Positions 48,233-60,244 are shown, numbered from the stretch's first letter. The stretch is DNA of 64,000 nucleotides from Branchiostoma floridae (GCF_000003815.2 NC_049984.1:156766-220765), one strand, 5' to 3'. Notes: generated by a model not told the origin, from the letters alone. Program-made: numbers and translations.

Positions 48233-48336
48233 AGCGGCTGCAGATCCGGCCACGGTTCCTGGCCAGACCGAGGAGGGGAGGGGAGAACGACGGGACCACG
48301 GGGTCAGCGGAGAAGGACGGATCGGCGGGAGAGTAA
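48233..48336 (+). CDS. ZC3H3: ZC3H3 orthologue, last coding exon
   Basis: Acceptor CTGCCCCCAG; starts in phase 1 and ends at TAA (48334-48336). After the shared Glu codon come 33 residues starting RLQIRPRFLARPRRGG and ending AEKDGSAGE. Vertebrate ZC3H3 ends with a very similar LHIKPRL, so this exon is the true C-terminus; here it carries about 25 further residues, basic and then acidic. The choice of acceptor is fixed by the frame: the second AG two bases on would shift it. The next stretch is the 3' UTR. Confidence 0.88.
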
Positions 48337-48650
48337 GACTTCCACACAGACGTGTCAGCAACTAAACCTTCCAGTTTCAGTGCAATATAGTTCTTCTGTT
48401 GTCGTTTGTTATTCGATCCTCCGTTTATCGTGATCAGTCCAGGTAAGTACGGTCGTTTCTCGTAAGGAAGCGGAGATCGTGAACTCGAGCGAAAAGTTGA
48501 TTTTTAGTCGCCGTTGTTACCTGTTGTGATTAAACGCCATCCCGACTGCCGTGCTCAAAAGCACGTCAGGAGAAAAGCGTCACAGAGACGTGAAAGATGG
48601 CGAGGCAAGGTGTTGAGAGACGCTAATAAAACATGTATGAAGATGAAAGC
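48337..48650 (+). other. ZC3H3: Inferred ZC3H3 3' UTR
   Basis: Sequence between the stop codon and just after the first AATAAA. It contains no repeats of the window's families. Its end is only inferred from the poly(A) signal. Confidence 0.5.
48625..48630 (+). terminator. Candidate poly(A) signal AATAAA
   Basis: First canonical AATAAA after the stop codon, 289 bp downstream, followed within 40 bp by a TGTGTTTGTG word that could act as the GU-rich downstream element. Confidence 0.55.
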
Positions 48651-49370
48651 TGTGTTTGTGCGGTGCCATGATTGTGTGATTATGCCCCCCTCCCCGCCTG
48701 TCAGCTCCGGTTTAACTGGCCCTCCGTTCATTAAAACACGTCCGAGGGAAAGATTGGGGATGATGTGATACCAATCTGCCTGATATGGTTCTAATTGCTC
48801 CGGGGACGGGCCGTAAAAGTTTGGTTCCGTGGCCGCGGGGTCTCTGTCGGCCGCGGGTCTCCGGCGGCGTTATGACACATTTCTGGGCTGGGATTCGGGG
48901 CGCTCAGCTGGCCTTGAAACAGGCCAGTGTGTTTCTTGCAGTGACACATGCCCTGCCCTACCGTAGAAATGGAAATTTTGGAAGTGTAATATCCTATTAG
49001 TCTGTCATGTAAACATAGAGCAGGAGAAAAGTACTCAGCAGAGCACAATCTTTTTGTTCTAAGACAATAACAATAGAATTATTTTGATTAACTGACATTA
49101 GTTTGTAGTTTGGGATGCATGAAATTTAAGGTTTATGGTGCTGAAACCTTTGGACAGTCGTCGTGGTTCTCCCGTTGTTCACGTATACTGTAACCTAGTG
49201 TAGGTTTTTAGACAGTACACGGTGTGTACTGTTCAGTGTAAGTTGTTGTCCAGAACATATAATAGGAATGAGGGCCAAGAGTGACAAAGTTGCTTTGTGC
49301 CCCCCTTACCAAACCCCTCCCCCCTCAGAAGGGGTGACAATGTTTCTCTGTACCCTCCTCCAGTCTACCC

Positions 49371-49775
49371 CCTGCAGGTTACAGTGTTGCGTGACATGCC
49401 AGGCAGTACCCCCCGCCACCCCACCCCCCTCCGCTATCCCCCTGCAGGTTACAGTGTTGCGTGACATGCCAGGCAGTACCCCCCTCCTGCAACCCCCCCT
49501 CCGCTATCCCCCCTGCAGGTTACAGTGTTGCGTGACATGCCAGGCAGTACCCCCCTCCTCCACCCCACCCCCCTCCGCTCCTACACCCCCCCCTGCAGGT
49601 TACAGTGTTGCGTGACATGCCAGGCTGTACCCCCCCTCCTGCAACCCCCCCTCCGCTATCCCCCCTGCAGGTTACAGTGTTGCGTGACATGCCAGGCAGT
49701 ACCCCCCTCCTACACACCCCCCTCCAGCCTCCCCCCTGCAGACTACAGTGTTGCGTGACATGCCAGGCAGTCCGA
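49371..49775. repeat. ~70-80 bp tandem repeat, six units
   Basis: CTGCAGGTTACAGTGTTGCG then TGACATGCCAGGCAGTACC starts each unit; a C-rich spacer of variable length follows. Spacing is about 70, 71, 80, 71 and 71 bp. Confidence 0.94.
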
Positions 49776-49870
49776 CACAGGGATTAAGAAAACCAACAGA
49801 GTCTATAAAAAGCCAGGGGGAATCCCGGGGCAGGCACACCATCGGGGAAGTCCACCCTGTATCGGGTTCC

Positions 49871-50792
49871 CATAGCTGCAGGGTCGGGTTACAGGTTCCC
49901 ATAGCTGCAGGGTCGGGTTACAGGGTCCCATAGCTGGGGTATCGGGTTACAGGTTTCCATAGCTGCAGGGTCGGGTTACAGGGTCCCATAGCTGGGGTAT
50001 CGGGTTACGGGGTCCCATAGCTGGGGTATCGGGTTACAGGTTCCCATAGCTGCAGGGTCGGGTTACAGGGTCCCATAGCTGGGGTATCGGGTTACAGGTT
50101 CCCATAGCTGCAGGGTCGGGTTACAGGGTCCCATAGCTGGGGTATCGGGTTACAGGTTTCCATAGCTGCAGGGTCGGGTTACAGGGTCCCATAGCTGGGG
50201 TATCGGGTTACAGGTTCCCATAGCTGCAGGGTCGGGTTACAGGGTCCCATAGCTGGGGTATCGGGTTACAGGTTCCCATAGCTGCAGGGTCGGGTTACAG
50301 GGTCCCATAGCTGGGGTATCGGGTTACAGGTTTCCATAGCTGCAGGGTCGGGTTACGGGGTCCCATAGCTGGGGTATCGGGTTACAGGTTCCCATAGCTG
50401 CAGGGTCGGGTTACAGGGTCCCATAGCTGGGGTATCGGGTTACAGGTTTCCATAGCTGCAGGGTCGGGTTACAGGGTCCCATAGCTGGGGTATCGGGTTA
50501 CAGGTTTCCATAGCTGCAGGGTCGGGTTACAGGGTCCCATAGCTGGGGTATCGGGTTACAGGGTCCCATAGCTGGGGTATCGGGTTACAGGTTCCCATAG
50601 CTGCAGGGTCGGGTTACAGGTTTCCATAGCTGCAGGGTCGGGTTACAGGGTCCCATAGCTGGGGTATCGGGTTACGGGGTCCCATAGCTGCAGGGTCAGG
50701 TTACAGGGTCCCATAGCTGGGGTATCGGGTTACAGGGTCCCATAGCTGCAGGGTCGGGTTACAGGGTCCCATAGCTGGGGTATCGAGTTACG
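49871..50792. repeat. 29-bp minisatellite of alternating A and B units
   Basis: About 32 units. Type A has CATAGCTGCAGGGTCGGG, type B CATAGCTGGGGTATCGGG; both continue with TTACAGG. They alternate over most of the array, giving a 58-bp dimer, with A-A or B-B neighbours at only a few places (for example near 49990, 50550 and 50610). Confidence 0.96.
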
Positions 50793-51465
50793 GGGGTGTG
50801 TGTACCCGACCTGTTGCAGTATGTAAGCCGACACCGTACACCCTACTTCTGGTGTTACCATAGCGTACATCAAACCACTCGGATTCAACCTCCCACTGCA
50901 CTAGGCAGCGTACAGGCTACATCATAAATTGTAGTACATGTACAGCGTTACTGGTTTTACTAAACACAGTGTACAGGCTACATCATGGTACATCATAGTC
51001 CAGCATTACTGGTTTTACGCCATGCCCACACCACCCTGATGAGGTAGAGGGTCGACAGGATTGTAGTACGTGTCAGGCCACAACAATTTATTTTATTGGT
51101 TTAAATGACATTTGAAAGTGGAACTAAGCACGAGGGCTGGGAGGAAAACCTAATCTGACTGTATATTCACTTTTGTCTGTATTCACTTACAGACTTCCCT
51201 AGTTTTACATTTACTTTGAGTTTTACATCGTGTTAATAAATCTAATAGTTTTACACTGACTTTGACTTTATTCACATTGTAACAGGGACAGTTTTACAGT
51301 GTTTTGTAAAGTCGAGAACCAGCCCGTTAACTTGTAGTAGCCCTGGTGGATGTGACATGAGTGATGGCCGTGAACCAGCCCTTTAACTTGTAGTTGCCCT
51401 GGTGAGGTGACATTAGTGACAGACGCACCTCGGGCTTCCTGTGTACCCAGCTGTCAGCCTCCACT

Positions 51466-51615
51466 CCAGCCCCTACTACCCCCCCCCTTCGTATTGGGTT
51501 CCAGCCCCTACTAACCCCCCTTCGTATTGAGTTCCAGCCCTACTAACCCCCCCCCCCCTCGGTATTGGGTTCCAGCCCCTACTAACGCCCCCCCCTCGTA
51601 TTGGGTTCCAGCCCA
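51466..51615. repeat. ~45-bp C-rich tandem repeat
   Basis: Four units of TTCCAGCCCCTACTAAC, a run of C, then CGTATTGGG. Confidence 0.88.
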
Positions 51616-52105
51616 AATTGGAAACTAACCATGTTGATGAGGATGAGATTGGGCAGTGGTAGCCGACTCCTCGGGGGCTGTTAGGGCACTTAAACCATCA
51701 GCCTGCCCTGATTCTCTCTTTATAACACCCGAAAATCGAAACCCAGAAGCGAAGCCCCCGAACCCGCGTGTTGACCGACGCTAAGCGATGACGTTATACT
51801 CCGGCCTGACCTGTGGTTTAAGGTTATCCTGGATAAGCCGCTGGTTTTATCTCTGATCTGCTGCCGGCTAAAGACCAGATATTAGGCCGGCCTGGGGAGC
51901 TAATCCGTCCGGGGACCTCCGAGTCATGAATATAACATCCCGGCTCATATCGACACGTCAGGAGCCGCTCCCGCTCTATCAATATACAAATTACCGTGCG
52001 GGGAATAACGGCAGCGGACACGGCTCAATAAATGCTCGTTTATCAGCCGGCCTGATTGCACCTGATTGTTTCATATCTACCTCGATTGGAGCCGCGACGA
52101 CACAA

Positions 52106-52262
52106 TTCCCAAATCAGCAGCAGCATCTGCACACAGCAGTGTGATGGAGTCCTGGAGGAAGGATACCCTGGGTACCATCCTCCTTCCCAAATCAGCAGCA
52201 GCATCCGCACACATCGGTGTGATGGAGTCCTGGAGGAGGGTAGCCTGGGTACTTGGCTCTCC
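52106..52262. repeat. 82-bp tandem duplication
   Basis: CCCAAATCAGCAGCAGCATC then GTGTGATGGAGTCCTGGAGG occurs at 52107 and 52187, each followed by a copy of the left end of the CCTGGGTAC element. Confidence 0.85.
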
Positions 52263-52334
52263 TCTTCGCTTGCTGTTTCCAAGCAAGTGAAGATGCAGAG
52301 CCAGCAATAACTACTGAGGATGGTACCCAGGCTA
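52241..52334. mobile_element. TAGCCTGGGTACC-type palindromic MITE
   Basis: TAGCCTGGGTAC on the left and GATGGTACCCAGGCTA on the right; inside, GCTTGCTGTTTCCAAGC forms a further hairpin. Related to 61845-61920. The 9-bp flanks do not match clearly, perhaps because of the adjoining tandem duplication. Confidence 0.7.
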
Positions 52335-53364
52335 AGGGAAGGCCCTTCCAGAAGTGGGATTCTTTCTTCAGGAATAAACTTAATTGCACTACAATTATAC
52401 TTTATGGCCTCCTTCGGTCAATTATACAAGTACAACATATGGCATCACATGCTTCATAGCAAGTTGCGTAATAATATATATGAGACTAATCTACCTTACA
52501 AAAGAGTCATGGGGGATGAACATTTCTTTATGTGATGTCCATATGTTCAGACTCCTGTGGATTTTTTTTCGCTCCTGTAACACTTAAGAATTATCTATAA
52601 TTCTATAGTGTAAAATGTAGGCCAAATCATAACTGATATGTAGGGATTGATTTTTGTTTAATTCTTATATCTGAATTGCAGCAATGCAACACAACATCGG
52701 GCACCAGGCAGCATATTTTGGTGTTGTGCTTCACACACTACAAAACATATTTTGTATCTTATCTCATAATTTTTGTTATTTGAACATCTGCTGTGTGAGA
52801 GTACCCACAGACCCATCCACACAGGAACTCAGTACACGAACAAACTTGCATGTCTGAGCCTCAAGGTCAGGGTCAGAGCCACTCAGATTAGATAAGAGTA
52901 CAGAAGCTGGGGTTGAACTTGACCCTGGTGAAGGTCCGGGTACAATAGCTGGTGCTGTCTGCTGGGTGTGCAGTTATGGTGGTTCTTATCACTACAGGAT
53001 GGGAGCAAGGCCGCAACGGGAACTTTGCTGTGTTTTACAGTTTAGGGCTGAGAAAAATTATTTTAGCATCTTACATTGGTAACAAATTTATTCGCGCGTT
53101 TTTAAAACCAAATATGTTGTAAGGGATTGCTATCGTCTTTCGGAAGGGACGTAAAACGGGGGTCCCGGCCTAAGATGGAACTACATGTACCTTGTTCCTA
53201 CCTGGCCTGACGAACTCTAAGAATTCTCTATGACATATGACTCATGAACGAGTCCGTAGGTCATACATTGTTTCCACACGAAAGCAGTTCTGTACCAGGG
53301 CTCTGCGCATTTTGGACGTCTTTTAGGCGTTTTATAGGCCTTTCTATTTTGTCAGATCTCCCCA

Positions 53365-53526
53365 TAGCCTCTACCAGGCTTCGTGGATTGGTAGAATCAT
53401 TATCCTCACCGTTTTGTGGTGAGGACACGTACTCTTCTGTCCGGCTAACTCCCCTAGCGCACTATAGACTCTATTTGTCCAATTTCTACAATTAGACCAC
53501 CGATCCACGAGGCCTGGTAGAGGCTA
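53365..53526. mobile_element. TAGCCTCTACCAGGC palindromic MITE
   Basis: TAGCCTCTACCAGGCTTCG on the left is inverted at 53508-53526. The flanks ATCTCCCCA and ATTTGCCCA match at 7 of 9 bases. The inner word TTTGTCCAATTTCTA and the word GGCTAACTCC are shared with 56567-56883 and 63101-63195. Confidence 0.8.
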
Positions 53527-54993
53527 ATTTGCCCATACATATCAAGAAAAAGTGACGAAATAGACAAGTAATTGAAACGACAAAAATCATCCAAATCAAT
53601 TTTGAGCCTATAACCTCTGTTTGGAGAGTGCTGTGTCAGCAACCCTGCGCACGGTGGTTGTACATGTACAGGTCAGACACGTGGATTTTCTAGAGAGTAT
53701 TTTCAATTTTTTTGACCAAAATGTTAACGTTAAAGGTATAGTTATACATTTAAAGATAAACTTGGTCCCGAGCAAAAGAACCAATATAGGTGTTACATAA
53801 CAGACTATCAACAGATTCATTTACAACTTCTTGAGTTATCCTTGTTTAACTTAAGTTAAAGCACTTAATAGCACACGTACAGCTAGCCGAGGTAACCAGA
53901 ACGCACCAAGAAGAGAAACAAGGGGAGGTACGGCAGGGCCATGACGTCACACGGCCGGCCTGGCTTGTGAAGAACCCCGAAAACTGACCGGTCCGAGATG
54001 GTGGCAGGAACGGCAGGTGAGTTCGTGATGAAGGGATTTCTGCGAAGTAGACACAGATTTATATAATCACGCTTAGTTATGAACCCAGAACGAGCGACAG
54101 GAAAACGGCTTATTGTATCAAAGAAGAGTTTCCGTATTTTGAACATCTTAATGCAATGGACGAGTTTCTATTTTTGATGCGCTTAGATAAACCCTGTACA
54201 ACAAACATTATCTGTTCCTATATATACACATGTACAAAGAATCGACATATTGACGTGTAGTTAACGTGGATATTATTGTTTTAACTCCCCTGTATTTGTC
54301 CAAGGAGATTTTATCCTTGGTTTGTCTGTTACGTCACACCATCAACGACCTGTACCTAGCCCGTCGAAGCATGAATGTACCATATAAGTCTTTCATTGAC
54401 AGGTTCGGTCATCATAACGCACATTAAGCATTATAAAAAACATAACAACTGGCAGTTAAAAAATACTACTCATAAGAAACGATCAATCACATGAATAGGT
54501 TACTGATGACAGAATAAATCACACGGAAGTGAACAATGCGCAATCGGCTTTCCCTTTCGTGATGTGGTCGGAAATTTTATTAGCATATTTGTCTTGTCTG
54601 GTCGCATTCAGGGTGACCAGGTCCCGACATGGTCTGATCGGTACGAAGTGGGGCAGTTGGAAGATGCACACTGAACAGTGGATACAGTAGATACCAAAGA
54701 TGGTATAACGTGAACACGACAGGCTCGGTAGCGCTTGGTCTCACACAGCAGATATACAAACAAATTTATATAACACTACAAAAGTGCAGTAGACTAACAA
54801 CTCTGGCTATAAGGAGTTTTGCCACCATAAATGTCTTTCTTTGGTCGAAATTTTACCTTTCCTTGACTATCTTTCTTGGCCAAGTATTCCTCTCTTTGCT
54901 GAATTCTACGCCCACAGGAAGGTCTGATTGAGGCTTTATGCTTTATTAGTCCGTTAGTTTATAGGTGAGCATGTGAGCTGGACATGGTAACAT

Positions 54994-55052
54994 ACTCTCC
55001 AAGCAGAGGTTGAGTCGCGTAGATGTAGCGATGTTACCTCTGCTTGGAGAGT
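54994..55052. mobile_element. Short palindrome, CTCCAAGCAGAGGT type
   Basis: ACTCTCCAAGCAGAGGT and its exact inverse enclose about 25 bp. It can form a strong hairpin. The ends match the terminal word of the element at 33106-33197. Confidence 0.65.
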
Positions 55053-56566
55053 AATGGTAATCGACGCACAGAAACAGTAGAACCCGCATGTCACGTGTCT
55101 CGGGACAGGTTTCACTACGATGACATGCGGGGGGAGGACTGCGGAGTGGGTTCAGGACTGCTGGCAGAGCCCCCAACACACCCCCAACAAACCCGCCCAC
55201 ACCACCGACCTACACTAACTACTACACTTACGCTTTCAGCTTTCTGACGAGCAAAGTCCAACACACTTCTGTTCACATCATGCATGTAAATGAATAAAAA
55301 TGAAAATGAACAACACATGAGAACTTTGCGGCAAAGAAGAGAGAGACAAAAGCCATGATGAGAAGAACAAATGTTACGGCAGTAATTTATCGCGTTTTTG
55401 TAAACCGCTTTCCGTTCAGCTTTCTGAGATTACAAAACTAAGAAATGTGAATTTGAAGCTACAGGCGAGTCAAAAAGGTATCTGGACGTTTAACTTTAGA
55501 ATATCGAACAGTACCATAAAGAGCAAACACCTTTCCACACATCATAAACAAGCCGCGCGGTAATTATGCGGGTAATTTTCACTTACTTCAGAGTTCGCGT
55601 GTAACGATTTTATCGTGGGATTTACGGAACCACAAATCATATAAACCAACATCACAGATCCGGCGATAAACCCCCAACTCAGCGGGGAAAACGGCAAAAA
55701 TTGGATTTACAAAAATAACCGCACCCCGAGAGCGAAGGGCTCGGAGCAAAACGGTGTTCCCGTGTTTCGTATGGACGTGTCAGGACTGGGCTGATACGGG
55801 CTGATATGTGTTTACATCGTCCATCACTTTCTTGTGGAAAAATATAAAGTAACGTACAAAACGCCTCTGATGTCCGACGTATTGCAAACGTGTAGGTAAA
55901 ATGCGGAAAACTGAAAAGGAAACTATATAAAGTGTAAAGCTTTTATTTCTGGTGTAGATATTTGAATGTCTGTATTCATGATCATGTAAAGCGATGTCGT
56001 GTTGGAGAAATATCGTTTACAACCGACCGTAAATGAAACCGGGGAACAGGAAAATAATCGTGTTTTTTTTTTCCAAAACAACAGCCGGTGTCTCCCCTTG
56101 CCTGTTACCGCACATTGTCAAGCTCTTGAACAGCAGTGAATAACTTTTATTTAGCATCGATGTGTAATGATTATTGTATTTTTATCATGTTGTAAATTGG
56201 CAACAAATGTATATAAGTTGATTGATGTATTTTACCTGTAATGTTTGTTTAAAAAAAGACTTTGTAACTGTGAATCTCACAATTCAGCCTTTTGGCTGCC
56301 AGGAGTTTTCAATCAATATACCAGTCTATGTACGTACGCTGCTGTTGGCTGTCGGTAGCCGGCAAAGTCTTTTCCAGTGTTGGTGTTGACCCGTTAAAAA
56401 TTGATACTAAAAAGGTTGCAAAGCAGGTTGCAATGTTGCAAAGCAGGAGAAACACCCCAGCTGATCATCACATCTGCTTGGAGTCTCCCCTGTCCATGCC
56501 TGACTGTGACTGTTTGGACCCGCGCGCAGTCGTTGATAAAAACACAGAAGGTGCCGAAATGCATTA

Positions 56567-56883
56567 AGGTGGGGTCACACATGCGTATATATTCAAGTCC
56601 GTTTGAGGTGCGTATGACGCTCTTAGTCTCTACCAGGCTCCACAGGTCGCGGGAAAAATAGTACAAATTGGACAAATATAGATACATAACATGCCAGATG
56701 AGTTAGCTGACCAAGAAGTATAGTTAACCGGTTAGCGACCCAGCTAACTCGTCTGACATGTTACCTGTTTACGTTTGTCCAATTTCTATTATTTTTCCAA
56801 CGACCTGTGGGGCCTGGTGGAGTCTAATAATTCCATACGCACCTCATAAGGACTTGAATATATACGCATGTGTGACCCCACCT
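56567..56883. mobile_element. Long-palindrome MITE flanked by TTA
   Basis: AGGTGGGGTCACACATGCG on the left and its inverse on the right; the arms stay homologous for about 143 bp around a 30-bp loop. TTA stands on both sides (56564-56566 and 56884-56886), as in PIF/Harbinger. The inner part, from 56624 to 56826, is related to the TAGCCTCTACCAGGC element at 53365. Confidence 0.88.
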
Positions 56884-57169
56884 TTAGATATCGCCAGCGT
56901 ACCCAATTGGCGGCATAGATGATATCATAGATGGAGAAGAACTTTGTACAGCGACAGAAATACTTCTGTGTAGTCTACTTCATCCCCTGCCAAACCGCTG
57001 GGCTGGCGTGCGGGTTTACCTTGGCAATACAGGGACGTTTGAGCGGTGAGAATACCGCGCAAATCAGCCCAACAAAAACGTGGACAATCGCCAGTCTTAT
57101 TAACAGTTTAATTGTTTACTAGTAAGTTTAATTGTTTTTATTCCTTTTCACCCATTATACCACTTGTGT

Positions 57170-57222
57170 GTGCATTTAGCCTACGGGCATGAACATGCAA
57201 TAAAGATAATAATTATTATTAA
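57170..57222 (+). mobile_element. Retroposon 3' tail, ATGCAATAAAG type
   Basis: CATTTAGCCTACGGGCATGA and ACATGCAATAAAG match 2698-2735 (CATTTAGCCCACATGGGCAG, ACATGCAAATAAAG) and end in (ATT)n. It is a tail only. Confidence 0.5.
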
Positions 57223-57479
57223 AGCCTGCGTCACAATTCAGGCGAACGCCGGTCGAATTGATCGACTGGAGCTCGGTCGCCAAATTTCAAAATCGCCCGA
57301 GCGTCGACCGAATTTTTCCCGAAAAAATCTGCACCGTCAAGAAATGGACTGGGCTCGGCGATTCATTCCGAAAACTTTAACTTCTTGTCTTTTCTGTCGT
57401 TTTGGTGTACAGGTGACATCACGTGGAGGTTCAAATCCCAACAGACGAGCTGCTAAAAATCACCCGAAGTCCCAGTAAT

Positions 57480-57716
57480 ACCCCTGTCACATTTATTGGC
57501 GAAAATCAATCGGACGATCATTCTGCGGCAATCGCCCGAGCCTCGCTTATAATAATAACGTTATTGCACAGCAATTGTACAAGGTACAAAGTATGGCTTA
57601 TATGTGACAGGGACGTTTTTCGGGTGAAAAATACGCTCAACCCTCTGTCGATCTTGAAAATGGCCGATCTTCCATCGATACGCCCGAAAGTCGTGGATAA
57701 TGTGACAGGGTGTATA
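57480..57716. mobile_element. Candidate MITE with CCCTGTCACAT ends
   Basis: ACCCCTGTCACATTT at 57480 is inverted at 57599-57610 (TATGTGACAGGG) and again at 57701-57711 (AATGTGACAGGG). Two right ends suggest a nested or tandem insertion. Inner sequence is rich in TCGGGC/GCCCGA words. Confidence 0.5.
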
Positions 57717-58131
57717 ATCGCCAGGACGTCAGCCGTACTTCGGCCGAAAATGCCCATTTTGAGCTCGTCGGGGTTTGATATTTGGTTGCCCAACTATTGG
57801 AAACCTCCCGAACAGTCTTCACCGACCTCCGGGTGGTTCACGTGTTCCCAGCCAGAACGGAGTTTAGTAGGTCAAGTTCAAAACAGAGTTAACAGACATC
57901 CGTTAACTCTACTTTTAGTACTTTTGCGAGTCGTGCCAAAATAATATTTACCTCCAGACGTTTTGGTGGGGCGTCATTCCGTGATGTTTGGGCTGTCGGG
58001 AACATGGGGAATGGGGCGCTCACTCAGCCACCAGCGGTGCTTTTCTTCGAGCAGAGGTTTTGGGCGGGGGGGGGGGGGGGTAGAGGGTTAGCCGGATGAA
58101 AACCTGGTCACTGCTAACGCAAGTTCACCTT

Positions 58132-58339
58132 TATTCGCGTATGGCCGTTGTTCTTGAAACCAGGGTATTTTGAAATATTAAGTTAATGGACGTTGATTTC
58201 AAACTGAAACATTTTCAAAATACAGCAGTTTAAACTTAATGTCTTTGCGGTTAATGCCCCAACAGCCGTCAACTTGATCTCCCCATATACCCTTTTTTTA
58301 AACAACGGATATAGGTTACCCCGCGGATAAAGATGAACT
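58132..58339. mobile_element. MITE with GTTCACCTTTATCC ends, copy 2
   Basis: AGTTCACCTTTATTCGCG on the left; on the right the inverse of AGTTCATCTTTATCCGCGG then GGTAACCTATATCC. Length 208 bp against 207 bp for 23870-24076. The cores have diverged more than the ends. Confidence 0.85.
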
Positions 58340-58454
58340 GGTGTTATCTCCCCACCACGAATAATGTCTTCAGGACGCCCGTCACATTCGCAGACCTTGA
58401 CTTTCACTCTTAGCTTCCAGAAATTACAGAACAATTCTTAGACACATGCGCGGG

Positions 58455-59626
58455 CAAGACATGTAACTCAAGACATGTAACTTAAGACATGTAAGTCAAG
58501 ACATGTAACTCAAGACATGTAACTCAAGACATGTAACTCAAGACATGTACGGCAAGACATGTAACTCAAGACATGTAACTCAAGACATGTAACTCAAGAC
58601 ATGTACGGCAAGACATGTAACTCAAGACATGTAACTCAAGACATGTACGGCAAGACATGTAACTCAAGACATGTACGGCAAGACATGTAACTCAAGACAT
58701 GTACGGCAAGACATGTAACTCAAGACATGTAACTCAAGACATGTACGGCAAGACATGTAACTCAAGACATGTACGGCAAGACATGTAACTCAAGACATGT
58801 ACGGCAAGACATGTAACTCAAGACATGTACGGCAAGACATGTAACTCAAGACATGTACGGCAAGACATGTACGGCAAGACATGTAACTCAAGACATGTAC
58901 GGGAAGACATGTAACTCAAGACATGTAACTCAAGACATGTAACTCAAGACATGTAACTCAAGACATGTAACTCAAGACATGTAACTCAAGACATGTAACT
59001 CAAGACATGTAAGTCAAGACATGTACGGCAAGACATGTAACTCAAGACATGTACGGCAAGACATGTAACTCAAGACATGTACGGCAAGACATGTAACTCA
59101 AGACATGCACGGCAAGACATGTAACTCAAGACATGTACGGCAAGACATGTAACTCAAGACATGTACGGCAAGACATGTAACTCAAGACATGTACGGCAAG
59201 ACATGTAACTCAAGACATGTACGGCAAGACATGTAACTCAAGACATGTAACTCAAGACATGTACCGCAAGACATGTAACTCATGGCATAGCATCAAGACA
59301 TGTACGGCAAGACATGTAACTCAAGACATGTACGGCAAGACATGTAACTCAAGACATGTAACTCAAGACATGTACGGCAAGACATGTAACTCAAGACATG
59401 TACGGCAAGACATGTAACTCAAGACATGTACGGCAAGACATGTAACTCAAGACATGTAACTCAAGACATGCACGGCAAGACATGTAACTCAAGACATGTA
59501 CGGCAAGACATGTAACTCAAGACATGTAACTCAAGACATGTAACTCAAGACATGTAACTCAAGACATGTAAGTCAAGACATGTAAGTCAAGACATGTACG
59601 GCAAGACATGTACGGCAAGACCTGTA
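58455..59626. repeat. 14-bp minisatellite, about 83 units
   Basis: Units are AAGACATGTAACTC or AAGACATGTACGGC, with rare AAGTC, GGGAA and CCGC variants. The two forms alternate for long stretches, with pure runs of the AACTC form at both ends and near 58915-59010. One interruption lies at 59280-59296. Confidence 0.97.
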
Positions 59627-60023
59627 ATAACGTAAGTCAAGAACAGAGCAAAGGAGCAATAGACAAATGACGGTTGGTATTTTCTCCACAAGAACAGTTT
59701 TCGTCCCGTCTTTTTCTTCCAAAAACAGAATGATCCTTTGGTTGGAATGCTACCCTCACAGAACTGTGGCCGTAAGGCTGCACTTGAGGCTGCACCTGAA
59801 GTTGTCCGTGAGGTTTCCCTCCCGTCAAGTCCGCCCCCCCCCACCCCCCAGGTTGCCCAGGTTGCCCAGATGGTTGCCCATGTGGCGGGAAGATGCGGAG
59901 TGATCCATCACGGCGGTGTTGGCGGTGATGCGGCCTGTCGTACGGAGCTGATGGATAGAGACGGACGAGACAAGACAAACTCAAACCTGTACCTGGAACT
60001 CTGCCCTAACGTTGCCGAACCTT

Positions 60024-60235
60024 AGGGGCATCGTAGATTGGTAAAGAATTTGGCCCAGAGGTACTGGGTTCGAATCCCGTCACCTTGACTTGCACCCTTG
60101 GGAAAGGTACTTCGGTTAGGGACGGCACTCGGATAGGACATTATTAAATGGAGGTTCTGTGTTTGAGCCACGCGTCGAGAACCCAACACATTTATCGAAA
60201 AGGGTAGGGGTCCTTCCAGGAGTGAGCGGATCAAA
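60024..60235 (+). mobile_element. tRNA-derived SINE, decayed
   Basis: B box GGTTCGAATCC at 60067-60077 with a weak A box at about 60030. The body has TGCACCCTTGGGAAAGGTAC, matching the SINE at 28346 (TGTGCCCTTGGGAAAGGCAC). The 3' end is not defined. Confidence 0.75.
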
Positions 60236-60244
60236 TGAATCAGT

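Noticed and set aside
53997-54018. Possible first exon: ATGGTGGCAGGAACG followed by a GTGAGT donor
   Set aside because: Only five to six codons, with no downstream partner exon recognised. A chance donor is likely.
57423-57944. Open frame of 173 codons on the plus strand
   Set aside because: It runs across a palindromic repeat and contains no recognisable domain; the opposite strand is equally open.
58455-59626. Possible CRISPR-like array (also considered at 44884-45576, 49871-50792 and 35982-36812)
   Set aside because: These are directly adjoining tandem units without unique spacers, in an animal genome. They are minisatellites.
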